Assembly: GCA_905221605.1 (NCBI GenBank)
Contig: CAJNDS010002074.1
Location: 314,001-378,000 of the forward strand
DNA: 64,000 nt
Reading direction: 5' to 3'
Source: Symbiodinium natans
Taxonomy: Eukaryota; Sar; Dinophyceae; Suessiales; Symbiodiniaceae
Part shown: piece by piece, positions 33,560-43,268 of the stretch
How the letters are laid out: each line of letters begins with the position of its first letter
Numbering within the stretch: position 1 is the stretch's first letter
Program-made: the position numbers and the translations under genes
The notes under the pieces: generated by a model
The model's input: only the letters and a program-made list of their open reading frames with translations
Told to the model about the DNA's origin: nothing
Databases searched by the model: none

Positions 33560-33790
33560 TTCTTATGTGCAAAGGTTGAGAGGGATAGGATCTGAACCTC
33601 CACAGCATCTTCCAAGCCCCTTGCTTGGCCGATCTCGCGAGGCAATTCGCACGAAGCGGGGCATCATGGAGATCGCTGGGAGTACATGCGCAGCCAAGGT
33701 GCCGGGGAGCTTTCTTGGGGCCTTCCATGAAACAGTTCCGCTCAGTCGCAAGGCTTCAGGGTCTGTCAGACACTGTTACACTCTAGAGTT
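33560..33790 (+). other. Possible additional exon region
   Basis: A plus-strand frame encodes a plausible segment (MEIAGSTCAAKVPGSFLG ...), but no splice phase ties it to its neighbours. Confidence 0.25.
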
Positions 33791-33824
33791 TAAAACCAGG
33801 TCTTGAACATATGCGCCGCGATAT

Positions 33825-34215
33825 GTACATGTGTTATATATATATATATGTATACATTCATACTGTGTCTATATAAGAAGAGAAGAGCGTATAAGAATGT
33901 ATAAGAGTGCAACAGAATTTATAGGAATATACAGGAATATAGAAAAATATAGAAGAGTACATAAGAATATGTCAGAATGTATAGTTTGTAATATGTAAGA
34001 ATACATACGAACATATAACATTATAGGAATATCGGAATATGTAAGAAGTATATACATATATACAATCACATGTGTATATGTATATAGATAGATAGATAGA
34101 TAGATAGACGGACGCCCGCCACATAGTCATAGATGATCATATATAGCCGTACATTCAAATGAGGAATCCTATCTATACTAATATGTAAAATATAGATCAT
34201 TTATCATAATATATA
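33825..34215. repeat. AT-rich simple repeats including (GATA)n
   Basis: TATATA runs, degenerate AAGAATATAT-like repeats and about six GATA units at 34084-34108. No gene. Confidence 0.9.
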
Positions 34216-34242
34216 TATAATTCTTGACGTGAACCTTGCCAG

Positions 34243-34363
34243 GTGCAGATGTTCCGATCGGAGGTCGCAACTACGGAGGTTGCCGCCCCCCTGGTGCGAC
34301 TCCCAGCCATCGTTGCTTGCCGCATCAGTGCTCTGCTTGGTTTGCGCTGCTTTCTGCAACCTT
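34243..34363 (+). CDS. Phase-matched exon
   Basis: 121 nt between TTGCCAG and canonical GTGAGTGG. It starts in phase 0 (VQMFRSEVATTEV), passes through a hydrophobic stretch (LPAIVACRISALLGLRCF) and leaves one base that joins the next exon to form a Trp codon. Confidence 0.6.
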
Positions 34364-34892
34364 GTGAGTGGCGTCACATGCAGCAAGCTGTGTAGGGAGC
34401 CTTCCTTGATGCTTCATTTCAATGCAGTCCGTTCTCTGCAGCAACTGTTGTACCAGCAGCAAGCAAGGCAATGACCATCGTTGTCATAGTTCCGGAGGGA
34501 CCACAGGCATCTTGGAATGGAGTGATGAATGCCAGATTGAAGTGGACTAGATCCTTTGTCGAGCAGACCTGGTTTCTCTTCCTGTTTCAGAGGTACTTCA
34601 AATAGTTGGTCGTTATTTTCAAGCTAGGTGCACGTATGATAGGAGTCTTTATCAAGACCCCAGAAGCTTACGCTAGAATACTCCTCATCCCTAAGGCCTA
34701 TACGTCCAAGTTCAGACAGCTCAGTTGACGAGCAGAGCCTCCCTAAGCCCAGCCCTCGAGGCTTTAAGCCCGAATTGCCGAACGGTTTTGGTGTTTGCTT
34801 TCGCAGGCCAAGGTACTTTCCGGGCTGTCGGGCATCGAATAGTATATCTACATATCATATAGAACGATATAGAATACGCTACGGGGTTTACG

Positions 34893-34983
34893 AGAATAGG
34901 GGACCCCTAAAATAGATCCCCCAAATAGTAGGATCCCATTAGAATAAGGACCCCAATAAGCTACCCTTAGTTTCGGAAACCCC
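34893..34983 (+). repeat. Dispersed ~90-bp element, copy 1
   Basis: Contains GATCCCCCAAATAGTAGGAT and AATAAGGACCCCAATAAG. It matches 52204-52285 and, inverted, 59541-59620 and 61801-61875, always close to telomere-like arrays. Confidence 0.7.
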
Positions 34984-35236
34984 TGAACCCTAAACCCTAA
35001 ACCCTAAACCCTAAATCCTAAACCCTAAACCCTAAACCCTAAACCCTAAACCCTAAACCCTAAACCCTAAACCCTAAACCCTAAACCCTAAACCCTAACC
35101 CTAAACCCTAAACCCTAAACCCTAAACCCTAAACCCTAAACCCTAAACCCTAAACCCTAAACCTAAACCCCGAACCCTAGACCCTAGACCCTAAACCCGA
35201 AACCCTAAACCCTAGACCCAAAACCCTAAACCCCTC
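34984..35236. repeat. Interstitial CCCTAAA array
   Basis: About 36 heptamers, the longest clean run in this part. It degenerates on the right. Confidence 0.95.
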
Positions 35237-35301
35237 TCCCCCCCCCAATTTTGGAAACCCCCATATACCAATCGTACGTATCTCCTGATGCTCTCGCTCA
35301 G

Positions 35302-35350
35302 GGAGCCGAGTGGTGCTCGCGAGCCGAGAGGCCAAGCCGGTGCTGGTGGG
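35302..35350 (+). CDS. Phase-matched exon ending at a telomere-repeat donor
   Basis: After CTCAG; encodes SRVVLASREAKPVLV after two leading bases and leaves GG. Its GT donor is the first GT of GTTTAGGG. Confidence 0.6.
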
Positions 35351-35438
35351 GTTTAGGGTTTACGGTTTAGGGTTTAGGGTTTAGGGTCTAGGATTCAGGG
35401 TTTAGGGTTTAGGATTGAGGGTTTAGGGTTTTAGGGTT
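35351..35438. repeat. Interstitial TTTAGGG array
   Basis: About 12 heptamers with single-base variants, starting at the exon edge. Confidence 0.95.
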
Positions 35439-35502
35439 TCTGGGAATCAGGAAATCCTGCCCTGCTGGTCCATATTTCACGTGCTGTATGGCTCTTGACC
35501 AG

Positions 35503-35578
35503 GGACAGAAAGGCTGTGAATGGCGTGGACGGTTGGGTCCTTGTCTGCCCGACCCTCAATGCTCTCAGAAGGACTTGG
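35503..35578 (+). CDS. Phase-matched exon ending at a telomere-repeat donor
   Basis: 76 nt after GACCAG. One base completes a Gly codon with the previous exon, then DRKAVNGVDGWVLVCPTLNA and LRRTW to phase 0. The donor is again GTTTAGGG. Confidence 0.6.
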
Positions 35579-35656
35579 GTTTAGGGTTTAGGGTTTAGGG
35601 TTTAGGGTTTAGGGTTTGGGGTCTGGGGTTTAGGGTTTAGGGTTTAGGGTTTAGGA
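35579..35656. repeat. Interstitial TTTAGGG array
   Basis: About 11 heptamers, directly after the exon. Confidence 0.95.
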
Positions 35657-35689
35657 TATAAGGTAGTTGAGTGGGGTTCGGCGCTGGGC

Positions 35690-35768
35690 AGTGGCTGTTC
35701 CACATTCGGGGTGCCTTTTGATGAGCCCATTCCAAACCCAAATTTCATACGAAACAACAGCCCCTGCG
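35690..35768 (+). CDS. Candidate exon
   Basis: Frame with TFGVPFDEPIPNPNFIRNN, ending one base before donor GTGTAAGT; that base completes a Gly codon with the next exon. The left boundary is uncertain because its phase does not match the previous exon. Confidence 0.5.
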
Positions 35769-35820
35769 GTGTAAGTTCTCGATTGGAGTCCCAGCTTGCG
35801 ATTGCGAATTTGCCCTTCAG

Positions 35821-35887
35821 GTCCTGCAGACAGCACCCGCAATGTCCTGGAGAAGATCGCCGATGCCGGTGGGATTCGGTCAGGCGG
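35821..35887 (+). CDS. Candidate exon upstream of the kinase domain
   Basis: Between TGCCCTTCAG and GTATCT; encodes PADSTRNVLEKIADAGGIRS and leaves two bases. Probably part of the N-terminal region of the kinase gene. Confidence 0.5.
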
Positions 35888-35984
35888 GTATCTGTGCTTC
35901 AAGCGCCGCGCCTGCTCCCCCTTGCAGAAACACCAGTGCCAACTACCGCTTGAAGAATTCTCTGTGCCTCCTCTACAAATAAAA

Positions 35985-36103
35985 CCCTGAACCTTAAACC
36001 CTAAACCCTAAACCCAAAACCCTAAACCCTAAACCCTAAACCCTAAACCCTAAACCCTAACCCTAAACCCTAAACCCTAAACCCTAAACCCTAAACCTTA
36101 AAT
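35985..36103. repeat. Interstitial CCCTAAA array
   Basis: About 17 heptamers with a few CCTTAAA variants. Confidence 0.95.
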
Positions 36104-36235
36104 GACATCCTAAGGTCGTTCTAGCTTCGAGTCTCGCATTCGGCTGCGCAGGTTTGCAGTTGCAGTACCACTTGTTCATGCAGGCAGGCAGAGCGAGCAA
36201 TGCTAGTAATTTCAGCATAAGAACAGCAAGAAAAG

Positions 36236-36365
36236 AATAGCAAGAGACGCAAGAAGCAAGAGTAGCAAGAGTAGCAAGAATAGCAAGAATAGCAAGAATA
36301 GCAAGAATAGCAAGAATAGCAAGAATAGCAAGAATAGCAAGAAAGCAAGAGTAGCAAGAATAGTA
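36236..36365. repeat. 9-bp minisatellite AGCAAGAAT
   Basis: About 12 copies. The minus-strand poly-Leu/Phe frame is a by-product of the 9-bp period. Confidence 0.9.
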
Positions 36366-36461
36366 AGATCAGTAAGAATCATAAAGAACAGTAGAATACT
36401 AAGAATAGTCAGACTCGTGACAGCCATGACGGTGATGCTCTTGCGTGTCCCTGTGCTCCAG

Positions 36462-36502
36462 GGCAAGCAAGGCTTAGGAGCCTTTGGCTTCGTGGCTGGG
36501 GG
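36462..36502 (+). CDS. Protein kinase exon: glycine-rich loop
   Basis: After CTCCAG, encodes GKQGLGAFGFVAG, matching the G-X-G-X-F-G-X-V ATP-binding loop of Ser/Thr kinases. This is the first of a colinear exon series covering the kinase motifs in order (36.46-39.86 kb), which makes a plus-strand kinase gene secure even though each exon is tiny. The right boundary is unclear and may use a GC donor. The kinase subfamily cannot be told from these fragments; the motif set (RDIKPEN, GYASPE) fits a CAMK/CDPK-like Ser/Thr kinase best. Confidence 0.7.
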
Positions 36503-36530
36503 CTCAGAGAACAAGCCCTGAACCTCGTTC

Positions 36531-36656
36531 AGCCCTGAACCCTGAACCCTGAACCCTAAACCCCAAACCCGAAACCCTAGACCCTAAACCCTAAACCCTA
36601 AACCCTAAACCCTAAACCCTGAACCCTGAACCCTGAACCCTGAATCCTCAACCCCC
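36531..36656. repeat. Interstitial CCCTAAA / CCCTGAA array
   Basis: Intronic in the kinase gene, between the G-loop and VAVK exons. CCCTGAA variants sit at both ends. Confidence 0.95.
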
Positions 36657-36698
36657 AGAAGCCCGGGGGCTCACCGCACCCCCCCGTCACGCCTTCAG

Positions 36699-36772
36699 GT
36701 CTGCGCCTCGGACTCGGTCTCCGAGAAAATCGTGGCCGTGAAGAGCCTGAAGCTGCAGGCTCCTTTCCAACA
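36699..36772 (+). CDS. Protein kinase exon: VAVK lysine
   Basis: 74 nt between GCCTTCAG and GTTTAGGG. It encodes SVSEKIVAVKSLKLQAPFQ in phase 0 and leaves CA. The VAVK lysine binds ATP phosphates in kinases. Its splice donor is the first GT of a telomere-like array. Confidence 0.8.
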
Positions 36773-36816
36773 GTTTAGGGTTTAGGGTTTAGGGTTTAGG
36801 GTTTAGGGTTTAGGAT
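36773..36816. repeat. Interstitial TTTAGGG array
   Basis: About six heptamers starting at the exon boundary. Confidence 0.95.
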
Positions 36817-37488
36817 TATTAGAGTGATCGAATATAGAAGTAGTAGAGGTTTTTTCAAGCATGACAAGCAATAAGCGGCAATAAGAGTGACAACAAGGAA
36901 AATGAGGATGACAGTACTGATGGTAGTGAAAGAAACAATTACAATGGTTTCTGTGAGTGAGGGCTTAGAGGGTTATAGGATTATAGCAGAGCCTACATAG
37001 GATTCATATCTACTTAGGCTTTCCCAAATTTTCCAGCTTTTCATGGGGTTTCAGGGTCTACAGGGTGCCGTTCTCATTTTTGTCGGCTGTTTGCAGGGCT
37101 GCTTGGGCTGAGGGAAAGAGCCCCGCAGTCGAAGCACTTCAGCCCCGATTCAGCTGTTCAGTTCTGTAGATAAGGGATTTAGGGCCTTAGCCTCCTTCCC
37201 AGGGGCTTTGCAAGAAGGCGCCGCATGTTACCAAGCCCCCCAACGCCCAAAACCTCCCTTTTCACAGAGCTGACGAGGTGGACCCCCTAGTGATTTTCAA
37301 CGAAGCGCTGGCCTCGATCATCAGCACGTCTTGGGACCAACAAGAGGGATCGCATTTCTGGCCTGCTCGGTATATAAAGCTTTTCATTCTTGGGCTTAAA
37401 GTTTAGGGTTTCGGACCCGATGGCACCGAGGTGGCGATGTTGAGGGCAGCGTGCGGGGCCCGAGCTCCACTGCAGCAGCCTGAGGGAG

Positions 37489-37585
37489 AGCTCTCTTTCG
37501 CACGCTGATGCGCAGGCAAGGCCACCCCAACATCGTCCGCTTTCGTGGTCTCTGGGCAGATCCTACGAACGCCGAGCAGTCGAAG
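37489..37585 (+). CDS. Protein kinase exon: helix C to HPNIV strand
   Basis: After GGGAG. One base (A) completes CAA with the preceding exon, then ALFRTLMRRQGHPNIVRF follows, the typical helix C to beta-4 segment. The right end is provisional; a GC donor after FRGLW (about 37556) is an alternative. Confidence 0.75.
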
Positions 37586-37643
37586 GCCTCGTTGCATCTT
37601 ACGGCTAGAACGCGAAGCTTTGGCGAAGCCAGGGTGGTCGACA

Positions 37644-37687
37644 GTGGTACATGGTCATGGACTACTTCAAGGGCGACTTGCGCCTGG
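37644..37687 (+). CDS. Protein kinase exon: hinge
   Basis: After CGACAG, phase 0: WYMVMDYFKGDLRL, the hinge (VMDY) and following G-D-L turn. Donor probably GC. Confidence 0.7.
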
Positions 37688-38050
37688 GCTTCTGAGGACA
37701 AAGTCAGAGAGCCCAATATCCCCTAAGATAGCCTACCACAGGTGTCCGCTTCGTATTCGTTGCTGAACTTGCCTTATGTCTCGTTACTGCCACTATCATG
37801 ACAGTGACATCGGTGAACATGATGATACTGATGATAACCATACGTGATCATCATGTTTCTGGAGACATCACCCCCCAGATGCCATCGGTTCGCAGTCTCC
37901 TTGGCAGCCCGCGCTGCGTGATGGCATCTGGAGCATGTCGGCTTCCCAACAAATCGGCACACAAAGTTGCGGCCCGATTTGGTCAGACAACAAGACCAAG
38001 CATGCAAATCCACCGTGCCTCACTTGCCTTCAGTTTCGCATTTTCTCCAG

Positions 38051-38071
38051 CACGTGCGTGTCGCGCTTCGG
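38051..38071 (+). CDS. Possible 21-nt kinase micro-exon
   Basis: HVRVALR between CTCCAG and GTAG resembles the start of kinase helix E and sits at the right place in the series. It is short enough that chance is possible. Confidence 0.35.
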
Positions 38072-38602
38072 GTAGTTCTTGCGGGAGGCATGCCCTGTCT
38101 TTAAGAAGATGCCTTACATAGCTCATCAGGGTCATTTTTGAGAGGTACGATCGAATCGTGGAGGGCCGACGGCTCCGAGAGAAGGACGGTGATCGAAATA
38201 GCTGCTTCTGCGTGGGGCGAATGGGGCCATTTCTGTTCAACAGAGTCTGTGTTCAGAGGTGCACGTACCAAGAGAGAAAGCGTTTGATCTGGAATGGCAG
38301 AGAGATATATATATATATACATATATTTTTTTTGGGCAAGGAGTGCGTGCCAATCCTTCACAGCGTCCTTTCGTCGACGCCATCTCAGCATTCTTGTCCT
38401 CGTAGCTGGTCGGAGTCCAAGTGCTTGGCAACAAACACCCCCTGCCCTGCCCTAAGGATCGCTTTTCTTCACAAGCGCCAGATTTTCCACAGGCGCGGCC
38501 AGCGCTAGGAAGCAGAATCCAACTCCGAATCCCTAGGCCCGTAGCCAGGAGGTGAGGCAGCTCAAACACCCAGTCCTTTATTATGCGGTGGCATGTCGGA
38601 CT

Positions 38603-38625
38603 ATACATCGTCATCGTCATCGTCA

Positions 38626-38656
<31 letters not shown>

Positions 38657-38690
38657 CATCATCATCATCATCATCGCCACCACCGCAAGC
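38603..38690. repeat. CAT/CGT trinucleotide repeat
   Basis: (CATCGT)n passing into (CGT)n and (CAT)n, intronic in the kinase gene. Confidence 0.95.
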
Positions 38691-38856
38691 ACTACCACAA
38701 TCATCATGCAAATCGCTTGAAAGCTTTTCGCTTTAGTGATGCTCCCTTTGAAGAATCTGGGCTTGTCAAGCTGTACGTAACATAGCTCGTAGTTGCATGA
38801 TTATTAGGGGATACCACTGCGTGAGCCCTTGTTGTTTCGGCCTCTGCCCTCGCCAG

Positions 38857-38890
38857 GGACATCAAGCCCGAGAATCTGCTCATCGAAACG
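38857..38890 (+). CDS. Protein kinase exon: catalytic loop
   Basis: After CTCGCCAG: (R)DIKPENLLIET, the HRD-type loop with the catalytic Asp, Lys and Asn. A GC donor after ACG would end it in phase 0, matching the next exon. Confidence 0.8.
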
Positions 38891-38998
38891 GCTGCAAAAG
38901 TTGTCGGACCCTGAGCCAGGCTTGAAGTTCTCACAAAGACTATGATAAGCCAGATGTAACCATCATTCTGCTGTTGCCCCAAACCCACCACTCTGAAG

Positions 38999-39103
38999 CG
39001 TGATGTACCCGTGCTGCTGGCACCTGGCCGGCGAGAACTTGAGGTTTTGACAGACTTCGGCATTGCGTGCCTGGTCACAGACGAGTCCGAGCTGAAGCGC
39101 AAG
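38999..39103 (+). CDS. Protein kinase exon: DFG segment
   Basis: 105 nt after CTGAAG, donor GTTTCC, phase 0 at both ends. It encodes RDVPVLLAPGRRELEVLTDF and GIACLV...LKRK; the DFG Asp binds magnesium. Confidence 0.8.
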
Positions 39104-39210
39104 GTTTCCGCCTCATGTGGTGCCGGCCATGAAGCATCCTCAAATTGAAGCCTGCCGATGTTTTTGTAAAAGGAAGTCCCTTTCGAAGCTTCTCTGCTCT
39201 TGGTCATGAG

Positions 39211-39288
39211 GTTGGAACCGTCGGCTATGCCTCCCCCGAGATGTTGGCGGGTACGGCAACAGGCTTTGAAGGTGACGCAGCTTGGCGG
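39211..39288 (+). CDS. Protein kinase exon: activation segment and APE-like motif
   Basis: After CATGAG, phase 0: VGTVGYASPEMLAGTATGF. ASPE replaces the usual APE. Donor GTATTC. Confidence 0.8.
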
Positions 39289-39539
39289 GTATTCGGCTTC
39301 AGACTGCATCCTGGACCTTTACAAGTATACATATATGTATGTATGCATACATGTATAGTATATCTGTTCTGATCTACTCGTAGAGTATGATTGAACCCCC
39401 CAAAAAGGCAAACACGCAAAAATGAATGCATAAACACCTAGTGATAACATGGATGAATAAGAACAGAAAGGTAAATGAACAAATACATACATGTAAGTAC
39501 AGACCTAGACAGAAGTACAGACCTAGATAAACACACGAA

Positions 39540-39690
39540 TACATATTTAAGAATAACAAAAACACCAATAATGATAATGATCATGAAATAGAAATAATCA
39601 GGATCATAATAATAGTAATTATAATCATAATAATCATAGTAATAGTAATAATAAGAATAATAGCAGCAACATAAACAAAACGTAATAAGA
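39540..39690. repeat. AT-rich simple repeat (ATA/ATC-rich)
   Basis: AATAATCATAATAATAG-like tract; intronic. Confidence 0.85.
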
Positions 39691-39725
39691 AACATAATGT
39701 AAAAGAAACTTTTGCATCCTTTCAG

Positions 39726-39855
39726 CTGAGGAGTTCGGAGCGGGCATCGTCCTGTACTTCATGCTCTCCAAGTCGACGCCGTTCCTGGCGCCCACGCCGG
39801 CCATGACCGTCGAAAAGACATTTCAAGGGAAGGCCGGCCTTGAGCCCCCCTTTGG
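39726..39855 (+). CDS. Protein kinase exon: helix F region
   Basis: After TTTCAG: EEFGAGIVLYFMLSKSTPFL, the subdomain IX pattern (S-x-G-x-x-L-Y-x-M-L-x-x-x-x-P-F). The exon runs to GTTTAGGG, another donor inside a telomere-like array. Later kinase subdomains were not located. Confidence 0.75.
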
Positions 39856-39913
39856 GTTTAGGGTTTAGGGTTTAGGGTTAGGGTTTAGGGTTTAGGGTTT
39901 AGGGGTTTAGGGC
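39856..39913. repeat. Interstitial TTTAGGG array
   Basis: About eight heptamers; starts at the helix F exon. Confidence 0.95.
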
Positions 39914-40046
39914 TTCGGCATCCTACGAAGCCGTACGCCCCCCCATACTCCTGCATAAGAAGGATGCCGCGGTTTTTCGTGGAACCAGAGCTCCACGCGA
40001 GAGCCCCTGCCTTTTGGTCTCATCACGGCAACTTTCTCATTGATGT

Positions 40047-40110
40047 AGGGTTTAGGGTTTAGGGTTTAGGGTTTAGTGTTTACGGTTTAGGGTTTAGGGT
40101 TTAGGGTTTT
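40047..40110. repeat. Interstitial TTTAGGG array
   Basis: About nine heptamers with TTTAGTG and TTTACGG variants. Confidence 0.95.
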
Positions 40111-40119
40111 TTCATGTGC

Positions 40120-41178
40120 CCGACATTCCCCAAAGTATTACGTTTGGCGGAAGACGTGGGCCTTGTGCTTCCCCTAAACCCTTGCCCTGAACACGAAATA
40201 AACCCTAAGCCCTAGACCGCAGCTCTAGCCCATGTTGCTTGTGAGTCTGCACCAGCTGCCTCCTCCCTAGGCTAACTTCCGAACATAAGTTCCCACAGGT
40301 GGAACAGAAAACCCCCACACAAGGAGCCCCTCCAAGAGCCTTGGGAACTAGAACGTGTGGGTAATGACCTAGCTCCGTGTTGCGATGTGTGGGCAGCGTG
40401 AGACCTGGAACCTGGGACCCGCGATCCTTCAATCGAGTGCTTGCGGTGGCAGGACTTAGTACAATTGCTGCTAGGCTTGAGGAATTCCATGGTATCCCCC
40501 GGTGGCGTAAACCCGTCACCTTACAAGCAAGGCATCAAGCAAGTTTGGCCTACAGACCAAGTGACCGTAGGTTCAGTGCAGTTGAACAACAAAGACCACA
40601 GAGCCACTTGAAGCAAGTGATCTGCCAAGATTGGGTCTTGCCAGAGGTGAACATGGCCTATCAATGCTTCGACCACATCAGCGAGAGTTGTCGCAGCATG
40701 ATCAACGGGCTGGTGTGCAAGGCCTGCGAAGCATCCGTGGTGAGGGAGGGGACAAAGCAAAACTCTCCAGCATGACAGGACGTTTCAGCTCGCGTCAGAG
40801 CACATGAAGCCTTGAACACGACCTTCTTGCCAGAGTCTCAACTTCTGTCTCTTGCTCATTTGGCAAAGGGCGTAGTCATTTATAGCAATATTGCAAGCTC
40901 ATTGCTTGCTTTGGTGGGCAGCTACACTTGCCTTGCTTGCGCGTTTGCCTGGCTTGATATATGGGGGCGGACCTTGGCAGCTGAATGTTGGCAGCAATAG
41001 CAGCCAAAAATGAAGCCTCAACTTTTGAGGCCAAAAATGAAGCCTCAACTTTTTGAAGGGCATGGCCACCGAGAGAAACTGTCCTGCCTAAGGGCGACCC
41101 GTGCAAGCTTGACTGAGCCGGTTCTGGACTGTCATGGCCTTAGCTGTGACGCTCAATCGTCTGCACGTTTTGCTTCCT
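40120..41178. other. Unassigned region
   Basis: A 132-codon plus ORF (40377-40775) has ordinary composition but no recognisable domain, and minus ORFs overlap it. No tRNA or rRNA was recognised. Confidence 0.4.
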
Positions 41179-41520
41179 AAACCCTAAACCCTAAACCCTA
41201 AACCCTAAACCCTAACCCCTCAGCCCTAAGCCCTAAACCCTCAGCCCCAAGCCCTAAAGCTTCCTTCAGCCTTAAACCCTACACCCTAAACCCTACACCC
41301 TGAATCCTAAAACCTAAACCCTACAAACCCTAAAACCCTAAACCCTAAACCCTAAACCTAAACCCTAAACCCTAAACCCTAAACCCTATAAACCCTATAA
41401 ACCCTATAAACCCTATAAACCCTATAAACCCTATAAACCCTATAAACCCTATAAACCCTATAAACCCTATAAACCCTATAAACCCTATAAACCCTATAAA
41501 CCCTATAAACCCTAAACCCT
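41179..41520. repeat. CCCTAAA array with an AACCCTATA 9-mer block
   Basis: Normal and variant heptamers at 41179-41390, then about 14 copies of the 9-mer AACCCTATA at about 41390-41510. Confidence 0.95.
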
Positions 41521-41603
41521 GACTTTCCGTGGCAACACCGGCCGTGCATCCTGAAGGCTCGGTGATGATGAAGCCGAAGGGGCTCTCCTGCCGTGTCTTG
41601 TAG

Positions 41604-41705
41604 GGTTAGGGTTTAAGGTTTAGGGTTTAGGGTTTAGGGTTTAGGGGTTAGGGTTTAGGGTTTAGGGTTTAGGGTTTAGGGTTGAGGGTTTAGGGTTTAG
41701 GGTTT
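41604..41705. repeat. TTTAGGG array, left of the retroelement insertion
   Basis: About 14 heptamers; ends ...GGGTTT exactly at the retroelement. The array resumes with AGGGTTTTAGGG at 49023. Confidence 0.95.
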
Positions 41706-41762
41706 GCAGCCTAGCACATGAAGTGAGGCCGCTTTCCGCGACTTGCCTCAGATCTTTCGGCT
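41706..41762 (+). repeat. Split direct repeat A1
   Basis: 57 bp (GCAGCCTAGCACATGAAGTG ... TTTCGGCT), one mismatch to A2. Confidence 0.9.
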
Positions 41763-42063
41763 TATGTGGCTGGCATACGTCCAGCCCTTGCTCCGGGAAC
41801 TCCGCCTTTGGTCGTACGCCAGCCATAGCTCTGGTTGGGGCCTCTCATTGCTCCTCCTCCTGGCCGTCTGCTGCTTCCTCTTGGGCTGCTGCTGTGGCAT
41901 CTTTGGCACCTCTTTAGTGCTCTCTGCCGAGCTGCGACACTGCCTGGGACGAATTCTCAGGCTCCTTGACCTCTGGCTGACTGGGCCTGCGCCTGGTCGT
42001 ACGCCAGGCTGGTGGACAGGGAGGCCGGACCAAGTTCGGCGGCTGCGCGAGTACGCTGATTGA
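41743..42063 (+). CDS. Membrane-like leader ORF of the YR retroelement
   Basis: 106 codons starting inside A1. It holds a strong hydrophobic block (LSLLLLLAVCCFLLGCCCGI) and ends REYAD. It may be the first part of the Gag-like protein in a different frame from the rest, since coding character continues downstream in other frames. Confidence 0.4.
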   Translation: MPQIFRLMWLAYVQPLLRELRLWSYASHSSGWGLSLLLLLAVCCFLLGCCCGIFGTSLVLSAELRHCLGRILRLLDLWLTGPAPGRTPGWWTGRPDQVRRLREYAD

Positions 42064-42379
42064 CCTGTTTCGTGAGTGAGCCCACATCTCTTTCAACCTC
42101 ATGTCCCACAATCGAAGAGCTCACTTTGCAGCTGGCAGGCTTGTCTGTTCGAGTGAGGTACAGTCCCTCGAGGCCGTGCCAGGATACGCTTGTGCACTCA
42201 GCTGGTGGAGTACCCCTTACCGGGCCGCGGGCCCATCTGGAGCGCTGGCCCTACATTCTGGACATTGACACTCCAGCGGATCTGAGTGCCATTGGCTTCC
42301 CCTCTCAGGACCATCTCGCTCGAGGCTTGGGCACGGCTGGTGACTGGACGAGCCGCGTTCGAGAGCTGGCATTGGCGCC

Positions 42380-43214
42380 TTAGCAGTGGCCGAGTGTCCA
42401 GCTTCGGGTCTGCGGAACCGCTTCTACATCTGCGCTTTCTGCTCTCGACATCCAGCTGGTTTCGTCACCCAGAATTTGGCCTCCTACTACCGCGAGATCG
42501 CTGGTCAGAACGGCTCACGCCTCTGCCGTGAGTCTGCCTCGCACGGGTTCGCTTCGCGAGCCGAGGCTGCGGCCTTTGCCTGCGGTGCGGACCTGGTATG
42601 GCCGCAGGAGTTGTGAGTCAGAGGGCCCTGGGCGAGCAGGATGTCCGCTCCCTGCTCGCCGGGGCATGTCCTTCTCTGCTATGGACTGGGGGCGAAGAAG
42701 ACTGGCGGGCCATCACTTACCTGCTGCGTGCGAGAAGTGGAGGTTTCAGCGTCGTGGCTCCCTCGGACGAGGGCGTTTCTGTGGTTCTTTGAGAGCGCGA
42801 AGCCCTGCTGGCACCACCAGGTGCAGAGCTCTGGGGCACAGGCCCGTCGTGTTGGCCGACCTGCCTTGGTCTGCCTTGGGGTCCTTCCGAAGGGCCGGTG
42901 GCGTTCGCTTGACTACTGGGCACGTGGTGGGCTTCGAGATGCATGGCACAGTGGCGAGACAGGAATGGCATTCTGTTCTAGAGGCCTTGGGTTTGTGGGT
43001 CGCCGAGGCCGACGCCGACGACCCCATGCAGGAGTACTTCACTGCCGAAGAGGCCGAAGAGGAGCTGGAGCCCGATGCTGCGGCCGCGGAACCGCAACCT
43101 GGCGCGGAGCAGGCCGAGCTACTTGCCCTTCGCGCCCGCGTTGCCGAACTGGAAGCTCCTTCGCCAGCTTGCAGGGCCTGCTCCGGGACGACTGGGAAAG
43201 CCAGAGGCTGCTAG
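42380..43214 (+). pseudogene. N-terminal part of the Gag-like protein, frame-shifted
   Basis: Coding character moves between frames: 42386-42616 has YICAFCSRHPAGF, then the frame ending at 43214 carries an acidic Ala/Glu-rich helix (AEEAEEELEPDAAAAEPQPG, then LLALRARVAELE) that looks like a coiled coil. A short piece in a third frame (LQGLLRDDWESQRLLAAQ, ~43175-43225) bridges to the next ORF, so at least two indels are present. Confidence 0.5.
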
Positions 43215-43268
43215 CAGCACAAAGGGATTGGCAGCCACATCCCAAATCCAAGGACTGCTCCTCTACCT

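Noticed and set aside
36121-36514. Poly-Leu/Phe membrane-like minus ORFs
   Set aside because: By-product of the 9-bp AGCAAGAAT repeat.
40377-40520. Possible tRNA-like B box near 40430
   Set aside because: Does not fit GGTTCRANNCC and no acceptor stem or cloverleaf could be drawn.
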